NCBI RefSeq assembly: GCF_017591425.1
Contig: NW_024465434.1
Span: 930,001-994,000 of the forward strand
Source: Ochotona curzoniae
Lineage: Eukaryota > Chordata > Mammalia > Lagomorpha > Ochotonidae
Reading direction: 5' to 3'
Length of the DNA stretch: 64,000 bases
Shown here: one piece after another, positions 54,972-64,000 of the stretch
Position numbering within the stretch: position 1 is the stretch's first letter
How the letters are laid out: every line of letters starts with the position of its first letter
Made by a program: the position numbers and the translations under genes
The notes under the pieces: generated by a model
Database searches by the model: none
What the model was told of the DNA's origin: nothing
What the model saw: the letters and a program-made list of their open reading frames with translations, nothing else

Positions 54972-56135
54972 TTTAAAGATGTAATTGCTTTAACTTGAAA
55001 GGAAGATTTTGCAGAGAGATGAAAGACAAAGAATGAGAGAGATCTTTCATCTGCTGGTTCACTCTCCAAATGGCTCCCTTGGCCAGAGCTGGGCCAATTT
55101 GAAGCCAAGAGCCTGGAGCCTCTTTGGGTCTCCCATATGGGTGCAGGGGTGCAAGGACTTGGGCCACCTTCAGCTGTTTTCCTAGGCACATTAACATAGA
55201 AATGGATCAGAAGTGGATCAGGAGAGAATCAAGATGGTGGAATAGGGTACGGACACGTTTAAACAGATGGAAAAACATTAGCCAGTGTGAAGCAGAGAGG
55301 GCACATTCCAAGAAATAAGAGAGGACAGAATGACCACAGAGGGGTACCTGGACTGACAGATACAAGAAAGCAATGGACACAACACTGTGGCAGTGATCAA
55401 AACCCCAGCATCATTCAAGCAGCAGTGGTCTGAACTGTACCAGCAGCTGGAACTCCACCTGCAACAAAGTGGGAAGGGACATTCACCAGGAGCTCAGGAG
55501 GTGAACCCAGACAAAGAACCACCGTCCTGCTGGGCTGTTTGATTTGGCCAGAGCAGAGACAGAGTGGCAGGTCCCAGATGGGCAGTGAGGGAACAGAGTG
55601 GATTTCACAGCCCAGTCCATTCCCTAGCACTGAATTGGGTACTATTTTGTGTAGGGAGGCAAAGGCTATGGGGCAGTACTGCTCATGCACTGAGCTGGGA
55701 GTGAATTCATTTCTGACTCAGTGAACTGCAACAATGTGGCATCCTACAGGTTCCACCCAAGATAGGTTCCAGTAGCCCTCAGGCTTGATGGCCAGCAGAT
55801 TAAGAACTCTAGTAGTGGTACATTAGGCACCATTTCTTACAGTGTGGCAAAGGGTTTAAGGCTGCAAGGACAACTGTGAGTTACAAATGTGCTGAGCTGG
55901 GAGCAAACTCTCTGAGCTTCCCACAGGGAAAGTAATACCTACTTTGGCATCGTATGGGTCAAAATACATCAGTGTGGCCCTCAGACCTAATGGAAATTCC
56001 AGGGCCTATGGACCTGTATCATAAAATGATAATAATAATAAAAGGGAGTAAAATAAATAAACAAGAAATGGAGCAGCCAGGGCTTGAACCAGTGTCATTA
56101 TTGAATGCTGCACCATAGGCAAAGGCTTAAGTTGC
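54972..56135 (-). mobile_element. Old CSINE split by an L1 5'-UTR insertion
   Basis: The left part 54972-55218 runs from 'TTTTAAAGATGTAATTGC' to 'GGATCAGAAGTGGA'. The right part 56064-56135 resumes with 'AGAAATGGAGCAGCCAGGGC' and 'TTGAACC'. Together they make one reverse-strand CSINE. Confidence 0.85.
55219..56063 (+). mobile_element. L1 5'-UTR-only insertion with A-rich tail
   Basis: Starts 'TCAGGAGAGAATCAAGATGG' and 'TGGAATAGG', the typical start of an L1 5' UTR with a YY1-like AAGATGG site. It runs about 845 bases and ends in (AAT)n and 'AAATAAATAAAC' instead of entering ORF1. AGAAGTGGA (55210-55218) and AGAAATGGA (56064-56072) are a 9-base duplication with one mismatch, within CSINE sequence. 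A transcript ending early in the 5' region and retrotransposed is the simplest reading. Confidence 0.7.
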
Positions 56136-56438
56136 ACTTTGGCTCCACTAAATCTGGTCTTAGGAGGCTTTTGTACTTAAGTGACAAGATGGACTGTTGT
56201 TTTGGGCCCTGGTCACCTCTGATCCTAATCCTACCTAGGTAAAAATCATCAACGGGGCTAAGGCACTGTGACTTCTTTTAGACCATCCAGACAGACGGAT
56301 TGTGGAATTCCCAGAACATCTCAGGGTCAGGGCTGCTCTTCTTAGTTTTTCTATCCTCAGGCTGTAACTGACCTATGGATGCTCCAGCCCAGAGGCAAGG
56401 GGCAGCTCTTTCTCTTGGAGTAAGGATGCTGTGGGTCT
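56136..56438. other. Unassigned DNA
   Basis: Nothing recognised. Confidence 0.4.
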
Positions 56439-56439
56439 T

Positions 56440-56728
56440 TATCTTCCTTCACAGTTGGTGGTCATGTAGGGTACACAACCACTGTGGAAGTCAGTATGGA
56501 GAGTGCTAAGAGAACTGAAAATTGATCTACTTTTTGGCCCAGCTATCCCACTTTTGAGAATATATCTACAGGAAGTGAAATCTGTATATGAGAAAGTGGC
56601 CTGCAATCCTATATTGATAGCAGCACAATCTACAAGAGCAAAGACATGGAAACAACCCAGATGTCCTTCCTCAAAGGAATAGATAAAGAAACTCTGGTAC
56701 ATCTATTCTATTACGCAACTGTATTTGT
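56440..56728 (+). mobile_element. L1 ORF2 3' fragment
   Basis: 'CACTGTGGAAGTCAGTATGG', 'GCCCAGCTATCCCACTTTTG', 'TATTGATAGCAGCACAATCT' and 'GGAAACAACCCAGATGTCCT' are consecutive L1 ORF2 pieces. Similar to the L1 at 24440-25961. Confidence 0.85.
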
Positions 56729-57205
56729 GTTCGGGGATGATTACAGGTTGGTGTTAATGATTCCCAGATTATAGGGCCAGCAGTGAGAGGATGAAATATG
56801 TAGGCCAGGGGCTTGGTTCTCACTGCACTACCATCAACTGCTAAGCAATTCTAAGGAATTGAAAATTTCCATATTCTAATCAAGTCCTTGAAGACTTTTT
56901 TTTTTTTGCTAAGAGATAATAGAAGATATTTTGTTTAAGTTTGCTAGGTTGATTCCTGACAAGTGCACTTTATGCATATGGTATGGGAACTTGCTTTTGC
57001 AGTCTTGTCCTATATTTCTGAGTGTTGAAGATGACCTGCCTTGCATGTAAATAGCTCATGAACTGAAACAGAAGTATTTAAAAAAATCTACACTCCATTA
57101 ATTTTCACAGATATCCAAACCTTTAATAACCTTGAGCAATTTTTGCAATTTTTATGAATTTTTGAATAGAATATTATGTATTTTTGTAAAACAATTGTGA
57201 AGCAA
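56729..57205. other. Unassigned AT-rich DNA
   Basis: T-tract 56897-56909. Possibly further decayed L1. Confidence 0.4.
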
Positions 57206-57209
57206 TACA

Positions 57210-57890
57210 AATAGTTTGTAATCCTCCACATCTGTCTCCTGTTGTTAATGTCTTGTATTAGACTGATATATTTGTCCTACTCTATAAACCTCAAGCTGTT
57301 TCCCCTCATTAATATTTCATTAACATAAGGTGTTTATCACAATTAATGAACCACATCCAGACTCTCTTATTTTTTTTTAAATAATCCATGTCTATCTCTT
57401 CCATTCTAGGAACTTTCACTCTATGTTCAGAGTGAGGCTTTATTTACTTAGCTCCTACACATGAGAGAGAACATGTGCTATTTGCTTTTCCATGTCTGAC
57501 TTAACAACACTCAGCATAATGTCTTCCAGTTTCATCAATTACGCTGTCAAACTCAGGGTTTCATTCTTTTTTCATGACTAAATGATATTCCATTATGCAT
57601 GTATATTACATTTTCTTTATGCGTTCATCTGATAATGATTGTATGTTTTGGCTGTTGTGGATAGTGTAGCAATAAACACAGGACAGACATCTCTTTGATA
57701 CAGTGATTTTATGTCTTTTGAATCTGTAATGGGATTGTTAGTTGATATAGCAGTTCTATTTCTATGTTTTTAAAGACCTCTCCATATTGTTTTCCATGGT
57801 GGCTGCACAAAATTACGTTTCTAATGACAGTCTGTAAGAGTTACTTTGCCCATTGTTTATATCCTCGCCAAAATAAATTTTAGTGACTCT
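57210..57890 (-). mobile_element. Old L1 3' half, antisense
   Basis: 'ATGTGCTATTTGCTTTTCCA', 'AATGTCTTCCAGTTTCATCA', 'ATGATATTCCATTATGCATG' and 'CCATATTGTTTTCCATGGTG' occur in antisense L1 order, from the 3' UTR into ORF2. Confidence 0.85.
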
Positions 57891-58148
57891 ACACAGTGCA
57901 CCTGTGTTAATCTGGTCACTTGAGGTTCTAATCTTTGAGAACCTGGCACAATTAAAGACCCACTCTGACCATAACCAGCCTTGTTGAACAATCAGAGGTG
58001 GTAGTTCTGCTAGTTGGCTCTGCGAGTTGGCTAGTTGACTGCTAGTTGACTCTGGCCAAACAGAAGTAACTACTGGAAGCATCTTCCTTGGAATAAGCCT
58101 TTATCTGTCCCTCATGATTTCCTTTCATTCAAGCTATCCTGATTTAGC
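57891..58148. other. Unassigned DNA
   Basis: Contains a small direct repeat 'GCTAGTTG' at 58009-58046. No gene. Confidence 0.4.
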
Positions 58149-58149
58149 A

Positions 58150-58235
58150 TCATATTGAGTGCTGGTGCTTTAGTAGGCACTGGAATCCAAAGATGAAGAG
58201 GTTCTGGATGGACCTCGAAGCATTTACGGTCTGCT
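58150..58235 (+). mobile_element. Ancient MIR/L2-type fragment
   Basis: 'GAGTGCTGGTGCTTTAGTAG' then 'GCACTGGAATCCAAAGATGA' follows a common old SINE/LINE phrase ('gtgctgggcactgtgctaggcactgggatacaaagatga'). Confidence 0.6.
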
Positions 58236-58688
58236 GGAGGTCTGGGTAACATGTGCTGATGGCTGTGGTTAGGACAGACACATCAGGCTAGAAGCATATT
58301 CTCTGACTGCCATGCACTTTATATGCCTCAGAATGTTGTATGCATCATTTATAAATTCTGAATCAGGAATTATAATAACATAGCACAATCTACTCATATC
58401 ATTGTGTCTTGCCAAGATTTGGTAAAGTCAGGTGTATGAAAGAGCACTTTCATTCTGCAAGTTTAGATATCTAAGCATGATATCCTGTGACAGCTGACAT
58501 AACACCCACCCCTTTAATTGTTCTGTCTTTTCTATAGAAAAGGAACAGGCATTGTTTGCTTTTCTTAAATCTGGATGATCAGAGAGTCCCAAGAGTTCTC
58601 CAGTGAGGACTCCTGAGGGTGAGTGCATTCCGTTGCAAAACCATGACATCGAAGGGTGGTGGGTAACATTCTTTATCTGCCTGGAGTG
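58236..58688. other. Unassigned DNA
   Basis: The 111-codon minus-strand frame 58428-58763 has no recognisable domain. Confidence 0.4.
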
Positions 58689-58689
58689 C

Positions 58690-58935
58690 TTTTCACTGTG
58701 GCTGCAATAGTTTACGTTATCACCAAACTGTTTTCCAAACTGTTTGAGCCCTTTTATATCCATGCTGCAATTTTAGAGGGTTTCAATTGTTACCTCCTTG
58801 TCAACAGTTATTTCCAGACCTTTTAATTTTAGTGATAGGAGTGTGGATATGATTATGTTCAGTTTGGTTTTTATTTCCCATTTTTTGAAGACTAATGATG
58901 TTGGGTTCTCATGAACTTATTGTCCTTGGTAGTAT
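58690..58935 (-). mobile_element. Old L1 fragment, antisense
   Basis: 'CACCAAACTGTTTTCCAAAC', 'CTTTTAATTTTAGTGATAGG' and 'ACTAATGATGTTGGGTTCTC' match antisense L1M. Confidence 0.6.
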
Positions 58936-59178
58936 TTAATTTAGCAATCTTTGATTTTGCTTTCTCTGTATTAAGAGAATTTAAAAGTAGATAAAATGAA
59001 TAAATGGTAAAATTTAAAGTAATGTGGAGAAGTTTGTGATAAAAATTATGTGAATCCCATCCACACTTGCTTTGGTTTTCCTATCTTTTTCTAAAGGCAA
59101 GCATTATAAGCTTGTGCAATGTATTTTATTGTGTAAATATTTTTAATACTTATAGACATGGCATATTTTTAATACTTA
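58936..59178. other. Unassigned AT-rich DNA
   Basis: Nothing firmly recognised. Confidence 0.4.
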
Positions 59179-59179
59179 A

Positions 59180-60070
59180 AGCTCTAACTTATGTAGGTGA
59201 TTTCTTTTTAACTTTTTACCTATATACAATATGCAGAAAAGGGTACAACATTTACAGTTTGAGGAATTTTCAAATCAAACCTATCTCTATAAGCAATATC
59301 CAGATAGAACATTATCAGCACCCCAATGTTTCATTCCAGTTATTCCTCAACACTTTATCATGATTTTAGCAGAATACATTCTGCTCCCATTTTTGTGCTC
59401 CAAGTAGAATCTCTGTATACACCCTTGTGTGTCTAGCTCCATTACTGAACAGTTTGTGTAACTCTTCATTCCCATTGGCATTCCGTATTACACTGTAAAG
59501 ATATACCATTTTTTCCTCTTTTCATTGCTGATGGGCAGCTGTCTGTTACCATGTATTTGCACATATATTATCCACACATTCATGAACATCATATGCAGTT
59601 GGGTGTATCTACAGCAGAATTTTTTGTGTGATGGATAATGGGGATAATCTGTTACTGGATGCTACCAAGTACCTCTCACAGACCTTGGTGCCAGTTTGTA
59701 TTCTCACAGAGTCCTGCTTGCTGTGGGTTTTCAATTATCCCAATAATTTTTAAAAACCCAATAATTTGAATTTTAAAAATTTTGCTCTTAGTTTTTGCAT
59801 TGTGAATTTAGTTTGTATTTGCTTCATGACTAATGATACTGGTAACCTTGTTGTATGCTTACTGGCCACATGAATACCGTCTTTTGTGAATTAGTTATTC
59901 AAGTCTGCTGCCCAGTTTTTAAAAATTAGGTTGTTTGTCCTTTTAATATTAATGTGTAAAAGTTCTTTATACTCATTATTCTAAGTGTGAATATTCTGTC
60001 AGTTATGTACACTGTGAATATCTCAGTATATGAATTGTTCTTTGCTCTTAACTGTTTTACCATGAATAAA
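59180..60070 (-). mobile_element. Old L1M 3' region, antisense
   Basis: 'ACAGTTTGAGGAATTTTCAA', 'AGAACATTATCAGCACCCCA', 'TTCATTGCTGATGGGCAGCT', 'CTTCATGACTAATGATACTG' and 'AAAGTTCTTTATACTCATTA' follow antisense L1M in order. Confidence 0.8.
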
Positions 60071-60247
60071 AATCAACCACCATTTTTGTGTAACTATATA
60101 TAATTTTTCAAATTTTATGTTTCAGTGCTCTATGTTTTCTCTAGAAAGTTTTTTTTTTCTCGAAGATAGCGATGTTTGCTCTAAAAGCTTGTTTTTTTTT
60201 TTTTAACATTTTCTAGTTGGCACTGACATTTTCTTTACTTTCTTAAC
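60071..60247. other. Unassigned DNA with T-tracts
   Basis: T runs at 60149-60158 and 60190-60204. Confidence 0.5.
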
Positions 60248-60555
60248 AAGATTTATTTAATATTATTGAAATGGCAGACCCATAGAGAGGAGAGGCCGAG
60301 GGAAACCTCTTCCATTCCCCAAATGTCTGCAATGGCTGGAGCTAAGCCAGTTTGAGTCCAGGAACCAGGAGCTTCTTCCAGGTCTCCTATGTGGGTGCAG
60401 GGTCCTATGACTTTAGCTCATCCTTCAATGCCCTCCTAAGCCATAAACAGTGAACTGGATGGGAAATGGAGGAGCTGGGACATGAACTGATGCCCCCAAG
60501 AGATCCTGACCTTGGAGGTGGAGGATTAGCCAATTGAGCCATCATGCCAGGTGCA
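60248..60555 (-). mobile_element. CSINE
   Basis: Reverse copy from 'AAGATTTATTTAATATTATT' to 'GAGCCATCATGCCAGGTGC'. Confidence 0.88.
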
Positions 60556-60655
60556 AATTTGGAATTAATATTTTATTGACTTCATAACAGTAATTAAAAA
60601 GTACTCCCAGAAGGCCTCTGGAAATGATGCCGAGGATAGAAGGAGCAGGTGATGG

Positions 60656-61700
60656 AGTGGGGTATGGGCGGGAGCCTACTCAGGGGCTGTGTGGTTAGTG
60701 GGACCTGGCTGCAGTAGTTGTGGGGCTGTGGAGAAAGTAGTAAAGTTTCAAAGTGTCTGTGGAAGCAAAGAATTTTCTAAGAGCATAATAAATGAAGAGA
60801 AAACTTATGGTGGAGGCCCTAATGCCATATGTGCCAAGTTGATGTCTTCTGATGGTCATGAATTTATTGTGAAACAAACATGGCTAGCATTAGGAACGAT
60901 TAAAGCCATGTTGAGTGGCCTGGATCGGTTTACTAAAAACAAAACCAATGACGTGACTTTTAGAGAGATCTCTTCACAAGCATGACCAAGAATATATATG
61001 TATCTTACCCACAAGATTGGCTATAGTAACAGTTGTTCTGAGATTCCCGAATTCCCAACTTCATGCCAAATTGCATTGGAACTGCTGATGGCTACAGATG
61101 TTCTAGATTGTAAAACCTATTTATCATAAACTGTTAACTTTTCCAGTATTTAGTATTTGTAGTTCAGTTATAGCTTTTCATATTTAGCTTGTCATCTGTA
61201 TACAGTTGAACTATGAAGTTCATGGCAAAACAAATATCTTCTGTTCCTTATTTCAGCAATCTAAATTGAAGCTTATTAGCTAGAGCAACAAATTGAGGTT
61301 ATTTTCATGAATAAATAAGCATATGCCAATTCAGAGATGGTTTTACCTTATCCTTTGGTGCACTGATCATGCAGTTATTGTTGAACTTCGGCATAAGTGA
61401 ACGTTTTCTACAGATAAAATAATGGGGCTAAATATTTTTCTATTCTTATTGTTTTTAAAAAGCCTATTCTTAGAGTTGTGAATAGCATTACTTGAGTTAT
61501 GCAAACAGTTGCATTATAAAAATGTGACATACACTTGACCAAATTTTTATAACTGATTTTTATAACTCATAGAAGAGTTGGAATGTCTTGTGTGTTTTGA
61601 TAAATTGCTGTATTATTTAAGTGTATCTTGTCTGTTTATTGCTACAATTTGAGAACATTACTTAAAAATAATATAAGAAGGTTTTTAAGAGCAATAAATA
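60656..61700 (+). pseudogene. ELOC: Processed pseudogene of elongin C
   Basis: Elongin C is the small BTB/Skp1-fold adaptor of the elongin BC complex; it links substrate receptors such as VHL to Cullin-2/5 ubiquitin ligases. Here its coding sequence lies uninterrupted by introns at about 60788-61113. The frame reads EEKTYGG, then [10 protein letters not shown] (60845-60874), GTIKAMLSG and TNDVTFREI, all family signatures. A small in-frame deletion follows EEKTYGG. A TGA at 60983-60985 cuts the product before the C-terminal helices, although homology continues beyond it ('GAGATTCCCGAATTCCCAAC', then 'GAACTGCTGATGGCTACAGA'). The normal stop region is altered. The 3' UTR probably continues at least to AATAAA at 61693; I see no clear poly-A tract, so the right end and the 5' start are approximate. 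Not expected to make functional protein. Confidence 0.88.
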
Positions 61701-62360
61701 TTCACCTACAGCCAGATGGTTAACAAGTAAACTATAAGACTTAGAGATCTTGTACATTGTGTATCATGGTGAATTTTTCCAATTTTAATATGTGCTTCTG
61801 AATTGCCCATGTGCTATGAGAAATCTAAAGTACTATATTTCCGTCATTTATAAAGCTCCCTTTGTGAATATTTTTGTTCTTTCTTTGCAGTCCCTTGGGA
61901 TTACACTTTTGATTGCTTAAATGTTTCAAAAATTCATCACGAACTTTACCCAAATCTTAAAAGCTAGAATTTCCTGATCTATTTCAGTCTTCTGCCAGCC
62001 AGTAAGAATGCTGTAAAATACTAAAAGCACGTGGGGAGATAAAGTGTACGTGTGTGTGTGTGTATAAGATATATAAATGAGATATATATGTATATTTACA
62101 CATTATTTATATACTTAGGAAGAGTACTTGATTTATCTTATTACTTTATAAAGTAATCCCAATGAATGTAATACCCATAATCAGTGAGTTTTCTACTGAA
62201 GAAAACCTCATTGGGAAGTGATTTAACTTTCCTAAGAGGCAGATAAAAAGAGCATATGATGAATCATGAAGAAGAAAATTTGCATAGACATCAGAAAAGA
62301 GGAACTGAAGTTGGATTTAGCATTGTCTGTAACTTTGATGTAGAACAAAGCTACCTTTAG
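61701..62360. other. Unassigned DNA, perhaps rest of the ELOC 3' UTR
   Basis: AT-rich. A TG/TA-rich simple tract lies at 62047-62105. The first 300 bases might still be retrocopied 3' UTR. Confidence 0.4.
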
Positions 62361-62370
62361 AAGATCTATA

Positions 62371-62702
62371 GGAACCTGGCGTGGTAGTCTTGCTGCTAAA
62401 GTCCTTGCCTTGCATGATCCAGGATCCCATATGGCCACTGGTTCATATACTAGCTGCTCCACTTCCCATTCAGCTCCCTGCCTGTGGCCTGGGAAAGCAG
62501 TCGAGGACAGCCCAACGCCTTGGGACCCTGCACCTGCTTGGTAGATCCAGAAGAGGCTCCTGGCTTCAGATTGGCTCTGCCCTGACCCACAGCTGCTTAG
62601 GGAGTGAATTAATGGATGGAATTTCTTCCTTTCTCTTTCTCTCCTCTTCTCTATGTATCTGACTTTTCATATAAATACATAAATCAATAACTCTTACAAA
62701 AA
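62371..62702 (+). mobile_element. CSINE with target-site duplication
   Basis: Forward copy: decayed head 'GGAACCTGGCGTGGTAGTC', B-box region 'TGGTTCATATACT', body 'CTGCCTGTGGCCTGGGAAAG', tail 'ATAAATACATAAATC'. AAGATCTATA (62361-62370) and AAGATCTGTA (62703-62712) flank it with one mismatch. Confidence 0.93.
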
Positions 62703-62712
62703 AAGATCTGTA

Positions 62713-63270
62713 AAGTGTTGAGCTTATTTCTTCCAAACTAGCTTAATATGGACTGATTATTCCTGGAAGCTGCAAAAACCACAAGCAAGTCATTTTTCCT
62801 TTTAGAAAACATATGTACTATGCTGTCTGGCTTATTGAAAACAGTTAAATATCATTTGCATATATTCAGTAGCTTCTTAAGACATACTGGTATATGTTTT
62901 AGTGTAGATTATCAAGTTGAAAAATTTTATTATGCTCCTTGGTAGCAAATGATGCCAGTTAGAAGCTTCCATAATGACTTCAAAGGTAAAGATGATAGCT
63001 AGAAAGAAAGCTTAGGTTTTGTTATTTTGTGTGTGAGATCCAGAAATAACGATCAGTTGCAGACATTAAAATGAAACTGAAGCCGCGATTAGACAAGCCT
63101 GTGTATCTTCCAGCAAGTGGCACTTGTATGGATGAGAAAGATATGGATGGGGAACAAAGAGGATGCATCTCTGTTTTGGTTTTCTTTATAAAAAATTTGT
63201 AAAAGTTGACATTTTCATCCCTAAATGTGTGGAAGAATTCACTAGTGAAAACTGGTGTAGGCTTAGGCAG

Positions 63271-63272
<2 letters not shown>
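62713..63272. other. Unassigned DNA
   Basis: Nothing recognised. Confidence 0.4.
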
Positions 63273-63273
<1 letters not shown>

Positions 63274-63324
<51 letters not shown>

Positions 63325-63327
63325 GTG
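63274..63327. repeat. (TG)n microsatellite
   Basis: About 27 TG units with one C interruption near the right end. Confidence 0.97.
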
Positions 63328-64000
63328 AAAGCTTTAAATAATGGACCCAGCTTTCAAACGAACATCTTACTGTTTTCCTTCAGACAACTTTGATAAATCT
63401 TATTTTTTGAGGACGTTCTTCCCACCTTCATCAAATTGTTGAATTTTTTGGCTTCAGTCTTATCCTTTTCGTGCCCATGGACTCTCTCATGCTCTTCCTT
63501 TATGATATCAGTAACTTATGATATAAATTTTCTTCTTTAATGGTCTCAGGGTTTTTAATTTTGTTAATATTTTCTTTTTTGTGTGTTTTTTTTTTTGGTT
63601 AATATTATCAAAGACATAGCGTAAGCCTTGAAAATATCTAATTTTCACATTTATTTCTAATTTTGTACAAATTAATTTCTGCCTTTCCCTTCATTATTTC
63701 TTCACTTTTACTTTCCTTAAGTTTGATTTGCTCCCGGATGATCTGTATACATGTTACTTAATCTCTAAAACAAAACTACATATGAAAATTTATTAAATGC
63801 TACAACAAAATTTAGAAGCAAGAATGCAATTTCTGTTTTTTTTTTTTTTTAAAATCACTGCTGGAAAGTCTCAAGAAACTTTTTCTCAATGTGAAAGTAT
63901 TTCACACTTTTCAAAAAATGTACACTTTTGAGGGATGAAGTTCGAAACTTCATTATATGTATACTCAGATTCTTCTGGTCTAGCTTCCTGCTTAGTTTAT
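63328..64000. other. Unassigned AT-rich DNA
   Basis: T-tracts at 63585-63596 and 63836-63851. No repeat or exon recognised. Confidence 0.4.

Noticed and set aside
1..64000. Operon, defence system, mobile gene cassette or other microbial-type system
   Set aside because: Coding density is near zero, and SINE/LINE content shows mammalian nuclear DNA. No previously undescribed protein system is present that I can support.

Overview
This is mammalian nuclear DNA and contains no gene I can support as functional. The dominant repeat is a tRNA-derived SINE whose head carries Pol III A and B boxes, whose body contains the 'GCCTGTGGCCTGGGAAAGCAG' type segment, and whose tail is CT- and A-rich. That is the lagomorph C repeat (CSINE). 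The young copies read 'TATATCTGCCTTTCCAATAAAA' at the tail rather than the rabbit-like form I remember, so a pika (Ochotona) is my best guess. Lagomorph is fairly secure; the genus is inference from memory.

Layout. 1-11 kb is AT-rich, mostly unassigned DNA with scattered CSINEs, two MIRs, a MER8/Tigger-like DNA transposon and an L1 3' end. 11-20 kb is repeat-dense: two short copies of a GC-rich retroelement, CSINEs, an L1 3' end, two mariner-like MITEs and a long GC-rich block. 20-28 kb holds ancient repeats, two L1 3' halves each interrupted by a young CSINE, and a long unassigned stretch (26-28.2 kb). 28.7-31 kb and 37.6-39.8 kb are two long, oppositely oriented copies of the GC-rich element. 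Between them lies an old L1 hit by three CSINEs in a row. 40-55 kb is mostly unassigned single-copy-looking DNA, with a small CpG-rich patch at 41.5-41.85 kb and clusters of old CSINEs. 55-60 kb has an L1 5'-UTR fragment inserted in a CSINE and several antisense L1 remnants. 60.7-61.7 kb is a dead processed copy of elongin C (ELOC). The end is AT-rich with a (TG)n microsatellite.

Genes do not work together here. The window reads as a gene desert or a large intron shaped by L1-driven retrotransposition. The six-frame ORFs are short and mostly lie inside repeats.

The best candidate for something under-described is the GC-rich retroelement family at 11.4, 13.3, 28.7 and 37.6 kb, probably also 18.1 kb. 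Three copies have good target-site duplications. The two long copies share an internal array of about 60-bp units and a second array of about 85-bp units, and copies end in an A-rich or A+T-rich tail. It could be a free-standing VNTR-type non-autonomous element or a set of detached L1 5' regions. All repeat names come from recognising sequence by eye, without a library search; boundaries are approximate unless flanking duplications are given.
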